Below are positions 40,239 through 50,818 of a stretch of DNA of 64,000 bases, in pieces. Source of the DNA: Fratercula arctica. Lineage: Eukaryota > Chordata > Aves > Charadriiformes > Alcidae. The stretch lies in the NCBI GenBank assembly GCA_947846985.1, contig CANTUZ010000006.1:46977207-47041206 (forward strand), written 5' to 3'. The position numbers were made by a program, and so were the translations under genes. Positions within the stretch are counted from its first letter, which is position 1. Each line of letters starts with the position of its first letter. Below the pieces are notes generated by a model that was not told the origin of the DNA, did no database searches, and saw nothing but the letters and a program-made list of their open reading frames with translations.

Positions 40239-42044
40239 CTTAAAAAGAGTAAATTTACATCAGAACTTTCTCATTTAACAACCCTTACTGCTGTCAGCAC
40301 TCCACCTAAGACATGGCCCTAGCAGGGCAACACCACATTAATTATATCCAGGAATAAAAAATTATCATATATAACAGACAATAAAAGTATATTTTCATTC
40401 CAGATACGTAAGAATTTATAATCTGATGCTTTCTGACTGCATAGCACAATGCCAACAACTCAAAAGCATTGAGAAGCGGTTCAAAACCTTGGTCTAACGT
40501 AACAGTCACCAGTCCATCTCTATCAGCAAATGAAGGGGGGGATGCAGGGAAGGAACTGTACCTCTCATCAGCGCACTCACCTGTTGCATGCCCTAACATA
40601 CGAAGCAGTTTAAGGCTTCATTTGACTTAAAAGTGTTCTTTTGCAACACCACATATTGCGTACACATACATTTTAAGGCAACCAATTAAGTAATAAGCCA
40701 GCCACCTGTGACGTGAACACAGTATGACATTTCAAAGCCCGTACTTCCTTGATACACTTCTAACAACCTCTATAAAGCATCTCTGCATTACTATGCTTAT
40801 ATTAGAAGGAGCATTAGTTTGCAATCAAGTCCTGAGTTTTAAAAAGCAGTTTTAAAAATATCTAATATTATAAATACGTTTGAATTAAGTCTTTCACTAA
40901 CGCTTACAAGTGCTACGAAGGTTGGAGCTAACACTTCTCTGTAGGTATCAGAAGTGCATCATGTTCAACATAGCACTGTTCAAAACCCACTATCACAAAA
41001 ACAACAAAAGGAAACCTATGCCAACCTTTTGGAAAATTGCTTCTCGGATGTCACTGTGATCTTGTTCTTCAGACGTTCAATGTGAACGGTGTTGCCCAAG
41101 TTTCCAGTTTTTCCATTGACCTTAACCTTCTCCTTTAGGAACTGTTCCTGTTTCAACATTAAAGAAATAGAACACTAGGGAATGGCACCCTAGGTATGAA
41201 CTAGGGAAGGGACCCTAGCCACAGAGCAATATTAAAAATCACTGTTTACTTATGTCCCGAGAGCAAGTATTTACAATGCAGTAAGATTTTACAGTGTGTA
41301 ATAAAAAAAAAAAAGTCACCCCCATGCTAAAGTACGATTCAATTTAGAATAGTCCTCTTCATGAATAGGTATGAACCTTGTCGTCTATAAAAGACATCTA
41401 AACCCAAGAAACTTTTGAAAAGTACCGGTAATTTGAAGAGCAGCTGTTGATTTTACTAGTTTAAAAGGTAATGTTTCAGTTGTAGTTCAGTTGTCCTCCT
41501 GTACTAAGACTGTGTATATATATATACACACACACACATATACCTACACATACACATATACACACATACTGTGCACTGGAAGCATGAGCAAAACCACGAC
41601 TTACAAAATTCCCAGAATCAAAGATTCCGTCTTCCACAGGATGGGTCAAGTCAAGGCAAAACTTCCAGGTTGACTTTTTAGATTTTCTGTCCTTTTGCTA
41701 AAACACACAGAAAAAAACCCTTTAACATTAACAACCCACACCCGAAAACCTTTTATCAGAGCGACTGAGGGGGGGGGGGCTGGGGCGGGGGGGCAAGGCA
41801 GAGGGTGCCCCGGCAGCGGCGGGCGCCGGCCCAGGCCGACACCGCCTGGAGAGCAGGGCTCACTGCAGCCAGCTCGCCCAGGCCCAGGCCCCGGCTGGCC
41901 GCCACCCACCCGATGCCCGCTCAGGGAGAGGCCCGCTGGCCACCGGCGGTGGGAAGGCCACCAGCTCCCTCACACCGCCATCAGCGAGCCCGGGAGGCCT
42001 CCCCCGCCCCACAGCCGTCCCTCCGCGGCCCTCACCGGCGCCAT
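40094..42044 (-). CDS. RPL22L1: RPL22L1, ribosomal protein eL22-like 1 (complete, 4 coding exons)
   Basis: Paralogue of ribosomal protein eL22 and an RNA-binding component of the 60S subunit. Joined coding exons on the minus strand are 42044-42036, 41697-41605, 41147-41026 and 40238-40094, all with GT-AG introns. The 123 codons give 122 aa, the same length as human RPL22L1. Seen: N-terminus [14 protein letters not shown], then [28 protein letters not shown], the strongly conserved [18 protein letters not shown] and [20 protein letters not shown], and an acidic tail ending GSESEE. The short N-terminus and the SGNF and KQFSKR stretches fit RPL22L1 rather than RPL22, which has a lysine-rich start and DAANF. 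The start is fixed because exon 1 contributes only MAP and the ATG lies 29 nt from the predicted cap site. The gene follows EIF5A2 on the same strand. No frameshift or stop was found, so this is an intact gene and not a processed copy. Confidence 0.97.
41026..41147 (-). CDS. RPL22L1: RPL22L1 coding exon 3 (122 nt)
   Basis: Acceptor ACAG ends at 41148; donor GTTGG begins at 41025. It encodes [20 protein letters not shown] through [20 protein letters not shown] and ends two bases into an arginine codon that exon 4 completes. This is the central RNA-binding part of eL22. Confidence 0.96.
41513..41570 (+). repeat. TA/CA microsatellite in RPL22L1 intron 2
   Basis: TATATATATATA followed by CACACACACACA and interrupted TACACA units. 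It lies in the intron between RPL22L1 exons 3 and 2 and is likely length-polymorphic. Confidence 0.88.
41605..41697 (-). CDS. RPL22L1: RPL22L1 coding exon 2 (31 codons)
   Basis: Acceptor TTTTAG ends at 41698; donor GTAAGT begins at 41604. It encodes [20 protein letters not shown] and continues to GIFDSGNF in phase 0. It holds the basic N-terminal segment and the first strand of the eL22 fold. A 7-nt perfect inverted repeat lies inside the exon (41648-41654 with 41670-41676); see the findings. Confidence 0.96.
42036..42044 (-). CDS. RPL22L1: RPL22L1 coding exon 1 (MAP, 9 nt)
   Basis: ATG GCG CCG followed directly by the donor GTGAG at 42035-42031. The exon codes for only three residues, as in the vertebrate gene. 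It is far too short for an ORF search and is placed from the splice donor and the frame of exon 2. Confidence 0.93.
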
Positions 42045-42072
42045 GCTTCCGCCCCGCCGCTCCCGCAGAAAA

Positions 42073-42142
42073 GACAGCTCGACTCGCACGCCACGCTTTT
42101 ATAGCCGGCCTGACGTCATCACGCAAGCGCGCGGGGCGGGGC
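42073..42142 (-). promoter_or_regulatory. RPL22L1: RPL22L1 core promoter: GC box, CRE, TATA box, TOP start
   Basis: Read on the minus strand there is a GC box (42133-42141), a perfect palindromic CRE TGACGTCA (42111-42118), a TATA box TATAAAAG (42103-42096) and then a pyrimidine run CTTTTCT starting at 42073, 30 nt from the first T of the TATA box. A cap site on this C would give a 5' terminal oligopyrimidine mRNA, the class to which ribosomal protein mRNAs belong and which is translationally controlled through mTOR/LARP1. The 5' UTR would be only 29 nt (42073-42045). The elements are seen; the exact cap site is inferred from spacing. Confidence 0.75.
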
Positions 42143-42249
42143 AGCGCCCCCGTGCGGGGAGGAGCATGGCGGCAGAAGGGTGGGGGGGGAGGCGGGGGCG
42201 TTAGCCGGGCCGCGCGTTTCCTCAGAGGAACAAATAGGCGCCACACGTT

Positions 42250-45200
42250 TTTAGCATGAAGGAGTCACCTTTTATTGAACTTTATTTCCCGATTTTAATT
42301 TTTATTAGGCAGGAACGCAAGCTCTCGCTCTCGTACGAGCGGCAGGCCGCGCCGCTCCGGCGGTGAGGCGGTTCTCCTCAGGGAAGCGGAGGGACCCGAG
42401 GCCCGGAGAACAGACCGTCCTCGCTGGGGTGCGCAGAGCGATCGACAGCTTCACCGAAGCATTAAAGACTCTCCAGCGGTCCCTGTCACCTTAGCCAGCA
42501 CCCAGCTCCCCACAGCACCAACATCTTTATTAGTTCTGGAGCAAAACACACATTTACAGCTTTTCCCCCAAAACGTTTCCATGGTGTTGAGAACAATACA
42601 GCTTCCAAAACAGCTAACAGGTTTGAGCCCCAAGGACTACCATGCCCAATTCACATGATTTACAGGGTTTGGTTTTCGCTATGATCAGCAAAATGAGTCA
42701 TCACCATCATTCCTCTTTCCCCTGGCATTTTGAAAGCTGCACCGGACAACAGTTATGCTTACAAGGTAACAGCACAGCACAACAGAGGTTTTCTGCGATA
42801 CAGCAATACATAGCAAACGTTTCGTTTTAAGTTCACAAACCAAGTTACTCTCAGATACCAAATACTGTAGGGCCAGGCTGCAGATGCCGGAGAGACTCCC
42901 AATGCTCTCAGCATACCGTGCTGAACTCTCCACCACATTCCCAGCACAACGCCTCCAGGATCTACGCCTTCATTAACATTCTCAGTGTACAAGCGAGATA
43001 CTCGAAATATCCTTAACAAGGTCCTTTTTTCCCCCCCTTGAAGTTTAGTTCTACTGTAACAAACTACATTCTAAATTACTCAACCAAAAAAGGTGGGATT
43101 TATTGAATTTTGAATTCTGTGAGACTGACCTGCAGTAACCATAAGAGTCTGAACTGTCAACAAATTTGACTTCTTTACAGATTATGTAAAATTACCTGTA
43201 TTGTGAAACTACAGACTGTGCACCATTTCTGGGTACATTGTGGATTAGAAAAACCTGCAAGAGGCTTGAAAGCAGTTACGTTAAAACAATGAAATTCAAC
43301 TAACTTCTTAAAAAAAACAGCCCTGAGAACATGGCTCAACTAGCAGGAGCCTAGTTGAAAAACCATCATTATAAGCAAAAATTAGAAGGATCTATTGAAA
43401 TCTTAAAGTATTATTTGCCAACATTTGAGGCAGGAAACACTGCAGTCTTTCAAATTCTGTAAAGTAGTAAGAGAAACTCAATGAACTGGAGCCATAAAAA
43501 AAATGCATTATTTGGAGTGGAAATCCTTTTCTTCACCTCCTAGTTTTCACAACCTTTACTCTAAGCAATTGCCATCGGGTATCAGAAGTTTATAGTTCTC
43601 GGTTTTCACACAAATTAAGTGTTAAAACAGTACTACAGAACAAGTACATTGGTAAGATTTGTTTTAAAGTAAAGCTATGAAAGGAGAATTTCCCAAAGCG
43701 TTTGGTTACGGATCTTAAAAACACGCCATCTATATGGACTATTGATCACAAAGTTTGTTGCAAACAATTCTGACAGTAAACTGAAACATCTTACTTTGGA
43801 AAAAATGCCTCAAATACATGTTCTAATTTAGAAGCAACTTTTAACTTTACTGAAACTCAAGAGATTATGCTTGAGACTCATGCTTAGGTATTACCTATGG
43901 GAAACTTCATGCATGATGAGCCAATGCTCTGCACTTCCATAGTGTTCGAAGCGCTTCACAAAAGACAACTAAGTATATAAGAACAAACCTATAATGAAGT
44001 ACTTAATCATTTAAATCTTGCAGAACTGAAGGTTGCAATAGAAGGACCCGTAAGTCCCAAGGAGGACTCTTCTAGCAAGCTGGAGGACATAAAACCTCTA
44101 TCTTTAGATTGCTGTAGTACCTGAAACCTCCAGTCAGACGAGGAGCCTGCTTATAGGAACAGGACAAAACCCAGCCCTCGCCCCTGCGAGCTTACAGTCT
44201 AAGTAAACGCTTAGATTGTGGGCCAGTGGCATCAAATACCTGTCTTCCAACAAGGTTTTAGAGGACAGACAGGCACCTGAAAGTAGACTAAAGCACTACC
44301 AGAACAAGGACAAATCCAGGCCTTGTAGTCTTCAAGCACGTTAGAAGTATTCATAATGCGGTGACAGTATTAGAACTTGCATTAGTTTGACATAGCAACC
44401 TATGACTTCCCATCTGACATCACACAGCTCAGCTTGCTGTCATGACCATCAGCGATGGTTTCACAGCCACCTCCAAAGCCAACAAAGCCTGTCTTTCGGG
44501 TACCAGTACAATGGAGAGGCAGAAAGGAGCATAGCAGAGACTAGCTTGAACTATTAAGCATGCACTTCAAAGCTGTTCTGAATGCACTTCCACCTCTTGC
44601 ATCTACAGCTTTTTCTAAAAGCGGTTTTGCCATTTCAGTCAAGGTGCTATTTACAGAATTCACCTGCAATGTGTATTGTGCTCGGCAAGAGCGTGTGGCA
44701 GTATCCTGCCTCTGCCAGGTGTCCCAGGTAACTGTGCTTTATTACCAGAGTATATTTATTGCTGTCTTACCTTCACTGTACTGCTTTCCCTGTCAGGAGA
44801 AGACTATGGAAAATGCGTGGGTTTGCCATCTACATTAGACCTCCAAGATTTGCTAAGCCCTGCCACAGTATATACAAGGGCAGTTCAGGACAGTTGCCAC
44901 GAGCCCTTTGGGGGATTAGAGAGTATGTACCATTAAGCTGGAAACATTTTAAGCGTTAAACAGCAGCATGAAGTCCGACTCTCACTGCCAACAGAGAGTG
45001 TGACTTGTGCATGCTGTCCAGGGCAGCGTGCCACATGCTTACAAGTTGTCCTCCATCAGCCAACAGCCACTGAAGCTTAAGGCAAGTTCATGAAGCAATT
45101 TAGCAACTGTGAAGACAGGTCTGAGCTCCGGGCTAAGGAAGTTTCCCACTCATAAAGAGTCACCAAGTCTTAGAATTCTAGTTGAACACCTTAAACAGGC

Positions 45201-46433
45201 GTAGGCTAGTCATCCTTCCATGAGTAGCTCTGTGAAGCCTTGTGTTTGCCTGTTAAGCTACTAAATAGTTAGAGGCATGCATGCGTGTTTCAGTGACTCA
45301 GAACTCCCTTGGAGAGGAGCTAGCTTTCATAACTATGTAGCAATTTATTTACTTTTATAGTTAAGCCATGGTTGTTCAGTATTGTCTGTCAAGTCTATAT
45401 TTTGAAAATACAATAGTTCCATTTCTTTTAAAAAGAATCACATGCATTTAGTTTAGGCTCAATGCTACAGTTTGTCCCACTTCTTGAAAAACATGGTCCC
45501 TGTGCTACAAAAATATGGTCTGAACCTGAAGATTAAAACCTAAAGCTGGAAGCACTGCAACAGATTCCCATGGAGTTTGTCAGCCTTTTATAGTTTAAGA
45601 TAAATACAATAAAGGAAAGCAATTGAACTGCATTTTTCTATTTTATTTTTCAAGTCTGACAAAGGCCTCGAGTGAAAGTCTATAGCTTTAACATCCATTC
45701 TTCACCTTTGTGTCCCCTTGACCTATCATTGTCTTATCTACCCAATATTCCAACTGCCTGCCTAAACCACAGGTAGGCTTTGACACCATTTTATCATTAC
45801 AATAAGCCAACAAGTTGGCAAAGAAGAATACAGAGGTAATACAGTTAAGTTGCACATGGCCACTGGGGCTTGGTCAAGCCAGCTGGCATTTTTGATCACT
45901 TGAGTTTCTTGGTCTAAAAGTTGCGATTGGCACCTACAGTTCTGCAAGAGTCCCAATCCACAAAATACTTAAGCTTTAAAAAAAAAAAAAAATGCTACTT
46001 TTATTGTCAGTTCTACCTAAACATGTCAAGAAAAATACTATTTGTGCTCTAGGTCACTTTATAATCCTAGATACCTACCAGCTTATCTAAAAGCCCCTGA
46101 ATACTGTATTTTGTCTGTTCATACAGACAAACACTGTTTTGCTCAAGCAAATAAAAATATATCCACTAGTAACACCTGATTGGTTTCTTAGATCCATAGC
46201 TGAAACCCACAGGAATGTTAAAATAGTTACAATTAAGGAATTAAAATCTCAGTGATTTTGAAAACTGCCAGTTAGCCTGCAACACTAATCCAGAATCCAG
46301 CACGGCTTTTTAACAATTCAAAAAAGAAATGAGGTTGCTTGTGAAGGCCAGAGCTTTGGTGACAATAGGAACCAAATTTATAGATCTGTGGTTTGTCCAG
46401 ACCTGAGCAGCTGCCCGAGCCTGGCGATCCTCT
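42250..46433 (-). other. EIF5A2: probable long 3' UTR of EIF5A2
   Basis: About 4.1 kb of unique sequence with no CR1 copy and no convincing ORF lies between the EIF5A2 stop and three closely spaced minus-strand AATAAA signals (42306-42301, 42286-42281, 42276-42271). Another AATAAA is at 42531-42526. Mammalian EIF5A2 mRNAs are known for 3' UTRs of several kb, so the simplest reading is one long last exon. A single miR-9 7-mer match (ACCAAAG, 46360-46354) is present but is expected by chance at this length. The extent is inferred and no transcript evidence is available. Confidence 0.5.
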
Positions 46434-46493
46434 TTATTTGCAAGGCTTTATGGCTACAGCACATTCTTCATTCATTGCACTTATGACGGATAT
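46434..46493 (-). CDS. EIF5A2: EIF5A2 coding exon 4 (last 19 codons and stop)
   Basis: Acceptor CTTCCAG ends at 46494. It encodes [19 protein letters not shown] and TAA at 46436-46434. The KPCK ending identifies the eIF5A2 paralogue. The stop codon overlaps an AATAAA hexamer at 46438-46433. Confidence 0.95.
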   Translation of the reverse strand: MSVISAMNEECAVAIKPCK

Positions 46494-49400
46494 CTGGAAG
46501 AAAAGACAGATAGGTGAGCTCCAACCCAGGCCAGAGGAAATGCTCTAGAAGTTACAGACTTTCACATTTTCATATCTATCCCATCCCTCTTGATAAGCTG
46601 AAGCTGGTCGGTCATTGGAAGAATTTCCGCAATATCTGCCCTTCCCACCGATTTGCTCTTCTGCTGTCTGCTCTTGGCCGTATTGGCTTGGCCGGCAGCT
46701 TGAGGTTTGCAGAGGAAGACAAAGAAGCGCCTGCAACGGAGCTGAACTAGCAATTGGTGTGGCCCTGTACAGACTTGCAGGCAGGTTTGCTAAGATAACA
46801 AATTAGACTGCTCAGGCTACATCACAAAGCTCTACACTTGGTCCCAATTAAGAAAGCCTCCACGGCTCCAATCCACACCATGCAGACAGCACTGTTACGA
46901 TTTGGGGGGTTGGAAATAGATGATCTTTAAGGTCCCTTCCAACCTGAATCATTCTATGATTTATCTAGGCATTTGAGAGACACCCATATCACCCCACTGT
47001 CAACCAAGCTGGGCTTCAGTGCCCTATTGAGTGCTCCAGGACAGAAGTCCTACATCTCAAAGGGCCAGTTCCATGCTTCTAACCTGCTCTTCACAGAGAG
47101 ACACAAATGGTCAATATCAGAATAAGATTTCTTCATTGTATGATCAAGTGGAACTAACCATAACTCTTCTCGCCTGCCCTCTATACTTACCTGCACATCT
47201 TCATTGGCATTGAATTTTCCTTCTATTTCTTTGCCAAGATCCCCTTCTGGCAACTTTAGATCCTCACGAACTTCACCACTTTCTGTCAGCAGGGAGAGAT
47301 ACCCATCCTGAATACCTATCAGCTGTGAAGAGAAGTTCACTTTTAGGAAATTTAACATCAGAGGTCACTAGTAGGCAGCAGCTGAAGGCACAGTGAACTC
47401 TACCTGTTACATTAGTTCTTTAGTACTGTGTTTGTTACAGTTAAGAACCTAATTTAAGTCCATTTTTAACAACTGTTGAGAGGACTGACAGTTAGAGGCA
47501 ACTGTAGCAAAAGCCAGTTGCTATGAAGAACCTATCAAGATTCTAAGCTCTCAAGAATCACCAGAACCCTGCTAGTTACTTCCTAGCACGAGGGGCACTG
47601 CAAAACCCATCCTTGTGAGTTGGAAGATGCATTCCTTCCCGGTCACTGGTTCAGCTTTCCACATCTGTGAATTAGAAACAATGCCTGGAATGGTGCTCAC
47701 CAAGCAAAGTGTACAAAGTATACAACAGTTGAACTGTACACTTCTATATCTTCATTTGTACAGTGAGATACTATCACTTACATTAAAGGCTGATAAATAA
47801 ATTAGGGAATATCCACCAAGCTCTGGACCACTTTTATAACGCTGTTTTCAGCCTAACCAAAGGCCTGAGCTAAGGAGAACAGCTGTCTTGACAGTGCAGG
47901 TTAGGAAACCTGGAACATGTAACAGTAAACCCAACAGGCAGCCCTAACAAGTCTGATAAACGTCAAGAATTTCAGTGGCAATAAGGACCCAAGAACATGA
48001 GAGAAAGATCACCAACATCAAGAATCTCCTGGAAAGTCTGTGCCCTAAGACAGGCCAGTCACACTTTATTTAAACGGCATCAGTTGTCTTGAAGAGTTGT
48101 TAACACTCTGAACTTTGGCTTTGTCCAGCAACTGTAGCTTTCCAACTGATGTGGATGCATCAGTTCCTGACCAGAACTACTCCTAAGGCAATGGGAAGAT
48201 AGCCGACACGTTACAAATCAGAACCTGAATTGTGCTGCTTTTAAAAGCTCACTATCTATATCACAGAAGGCATCACAGTAGTTATAAGATATTGCCAAGC
48301 TCCCTTCATCCAAATATTTCAGAGCAGAGCTCAGGAGCACTAAAATTACTAAGATCAACTAAAGCCAGCTTCCACGCAAGGAGCAGAAAGCACTGTAGCA
48401 AGTTAGAAGTGGCACCAGATGCAGCTTAAGACTGCCTAGTTGATTCATCTACCCTGTGTAAGGGTGAAATTAAAAACGACAATATATGCTTAGATTCAAG
48501 TTTACTTGAAGTGAGACCTTGATTATCCTTTAACTAATAATAACTTGCAGCAGGGATAACCTCTCTCCAGATTCTAAAGGATGCCAGTACCACAAAGAAT
48601 AAATGATCTTACAACATGAGCTAGAAAAAACGTGGTTCTGAATCACGTCTATTACCTGTTATTTCTAAAGATTGCTACTACAACATGAGGTCGTTAGTAC
48701 AGTAAGCAGCTCTCCCTCAGTGAGCTCTGACCATTTTAACAATTCAGTAAATGCTGTGAGTTCAGCAATGTCATGCCTAGACAGACAAGTTCCATTAATT
48801 CTGACAACACTACTTTATTAATTGGGAGGCAGGTTTCGGGATAAAGAGAGTTTACGTGTGGTATTAGGAAAATAAAGTCTCTTAATGTGTGGGAGGACAG
48901 AGTGACTATTAACTCACCTGGTAATCATTCCTCTTAATATTTGGAACATCCATGTTATGAGTCGATGGGCAAATATCTTCGTATTTTTTACCAGTGAAGA
49001 TATCAATACCAACCAGATGGACCTATAAGAGAAAAAAAATAACATCAGTTACTGTTGGTCCTAGAGAAGCAAGATGCTATCGGTATTCGTGGTTCCACAC
49101 AGTTTTCCAAGACATCATGTGTAATACCAGATTCTGCCTAAAGCGTTTGCTTGTGGTATGAGAGCAGCCCAAGCACTGAGAAAAGGCCTCTCACACCCTT
49201 TCATAACACACTGTAGAAACACTACATGAGAAGCGAAAATCAGCCACTGTTATCTTCCACAGCCTTCTGTAGTTTTACAACAGTGAGAGCTCTGAGCATG
49301 CAGTGGTTAAGAAAACATTTACTTCAAGTTCTAACTGTTCTGAGAAACAGAACAGCATTGGTGATAATGTGAAGGTTAGGAAGAAAAGAAGAGGTGGTTG

Positions 49401-50541
49401 TGCACAGAGATTAAAGCAGCTTCCACCTCCCTTTACACTAGCAGCAGCTGCCCACTGCAGCCAGCGCTTGGATTACGTGTTCATAGCCTGCTCTTCTCAG
49501 GTCCCTTCACTCTCACAACTGTTTCAGTATTTACAAAAACTAGATATGTCTAACAAAACAAGCCATAAGAAAAGCAAAGGGAGCGAGACAGGAAAAAACT
49601 AGCAAGGGCTTGGCATACTCCAGCTTTGACAAATCCCAAGTGCTTTATCCACCTACATGTATCACGCGAGGTTGTGGAAACTTACAACTCTAATTAGTCC
49701 ATGCTTGTAACAAATCTGCCTCTAAACTCTAATAAAGCCACCATAAAGCGTTGCTGAATGAATGAAGGGGGAACCTAGCCTTGGTCCGGGCTCTAGACAG
49801 CTGTATGAGCCAACTGCTTCGGCAGCAGCAAGCCCAAGACAGCAGCCCAAGAATGTCCCTGCAGGGACACGGGAGGGGGACAGTGCTCCTCACTCAGCGT
49901 TGAGAAAAGGAAAGCAGCAGTGAGGCAGGCCAGGAAAACCAGGGCAGAGCAGGCCCAGGGAGGTACTGGCTGTCGCTGGGCTCCTTGGGTTTACGTAACA
50001 GAGCACTTCTGTGACGCCGAGCGCTGCGATAGTGACACCCCGCCAGCATGGGCGGACACAGACCTGCTTCGGGGGGGCAGCAGCAGCACAGCCCGACCGC
50101 ACCCAGGCGATTTCATCAACCCCCATTCCAGAACGTGCTCTGCCCCTACTACAAAAAAAGGGGTTTACCATTATTAAAAGCTTTTTAGTGAGTTAAGATT
50201 AAAAAACCCAACCCAATGCCCTTTCCTCAATCCTTTACGTTACCAGCAATTCCCGAGCTAACTGGAGTGGGAGAGGAGACAGAGCTGCAGGAAAAGCAGG
50301 GGCAGGATGGAGAACACGCTACCAAGGGAAAGCAGCCCTCCCTCCGGGCCAGCCGGTAGCCCCGGGGCCCGCTCACCTTGGCATGGCCGTGCTTGCCGGT
50401 TTTGGAGGTGGACATCTCCACGATCTTGCAGGGGCGGCCCTTGAGCACCACGAAGCCGTTCTTCCGCAGCGCCGAGCACTGCATGGGGTAGGTGGAGGAG
50501 GCGCCGGCATCGCCCGTCGTGAAGTCGAGCTCGTCGGCCAT
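46434..50541 (-). CDS. EIF5A2: EIF5A2, translation factor eIF5A2 (complete, 4 coding exons)
   Basis: eIF5A binds the ribosomal E site, relieves stalling (for example at polyproline) and helps termination. It works only after Lys50 is converted to hypusine by DHPS and DOHH. Joined exons on the minus strand are 50541-50377, 49022-48918, 47322-47191 and 46493-46434: 55+35+44+19 codons plus stop, 153 aa, the length of human eIF5A2. Seen: start [20 protein letters not shown], the hypusine loop [12 protein letters not shown] with its acceptor lysine at residue 50, then [20 protein letters not shown], and the C-terminal OB fold with [20 protein letters not shown]. The ending AVAIKPCK and the [10 protein letters not shown] stretch are eIF5A2-type; eIF5A1 ends differently and has 154 aa. 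The ATG has an excellent Kozak context (GCCGCCGCCATGG). Intact, with all four introns GT-AG if the 5' UTR intron is counted. Confidence 0.97.
46903..46962 (+). repeat. CR1 LINE 3'-terminal fragment in EIF5A2 intron 3
   Basis: TTGGAAATAGATGATCTTTA, AGGTCCCTTCCAACCTGAAT and ATTCTATGATT. It lies in the intron between the last two EIF5A2 coding exons (47190-46494), antisense to the gene. Confidence 0.85.
47191..47322 (-). CDS. EIF5A2: EIF5A2 coding exon 3 (residues 91-134)
   Basis: Acceptor TTCACAG ends at 47323; donor GTAAGT begins at 47190. It encodes [40 protein letters not shown] and EDVQ. This is the OB-fold core. The residue after LI is Gly, as in eIF5A1, where human eIF5A2 has Cys. Confidence 0.96.
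48918..49022 (-). CDS. EIF5A2: EIF5A2 coding exon 2 (residues 56-90)
   Basis: Acceptor TATAG ends at 49023; donor GTGAG begins at 48917. It encodes [20 protein letters not shown] through [15 protein letters not shown] in phase 0 at both ends. This is the rest of the N-terminal domain and the linker to the OB fold. Confidence 0.96.
50377..50541 (-). CDS. EIF5A2: EIF5A2 coding exon 1 (residues 1-55, hypusine loop)
   Basis: ATG at 50541-50539; donor GTGAGC begins at 50376 after the codons HGHAK. It carries the N-terminal SH3-like domain and the hypusination site Lys50 in [12 protein letters not shown]. Frame is phase 0 at the donor. The exon is very GC-rich because it lies in the CpG island. 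Confidence 0.97.
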
Positions 50542-50818
50542 GGCGGCGGCGGGGGGGCTGCAGGCAAGCGAGAGGGTCGGCCCAGGGCCGCGGAGGCGGA
50601 GTGCCCCGGGATAAGGGGAGGGGGACCCCACCGCCTCCCCCCGGCGAGGCCATGGCGCGACAGCGGGGCCCTGCCCGCTTCGCCACACGTGCCCGGCGGG
50701 CGGGGAGCCGCCATGTGCCGAGCCCACCCCCGCCCGCCCCACTCCCGGTGGCGGCGCCCACCGCCGGCCTCACCTCACCCCCACTTCCCGGTCCCCTTAG
50801 GGCCGCGGTCCCTCTTAC

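Larger units (their letters stand above)
41795..42210. other. CpG island over RPL22L1 exon 1
   Basis: GC- and CpG-dense sequence covering exon 1, the first part of intron 1 and the promoter, including G runs near 41770-41790. A second CpG-dense patch follows at about 42,320-42,450. This fits the unmethylated promoter of a broadly expressed gene. Confidence 0.8.

Noticed and set aside
40540..40580. C-box-like CTGATGA on the minus strand inside RPL22L1 intron 3 (possible snoRNA)
   Set aside because: The C box is imperfect, and no terminal stem or properly placed D box was found.
41695..42204. 169-codon + strand ORF over the RPL22L1 promoter
   Set aside because: Chance ORF in the CpG island, antisense to RPL22L1 exon 1, with low-complexity composition.
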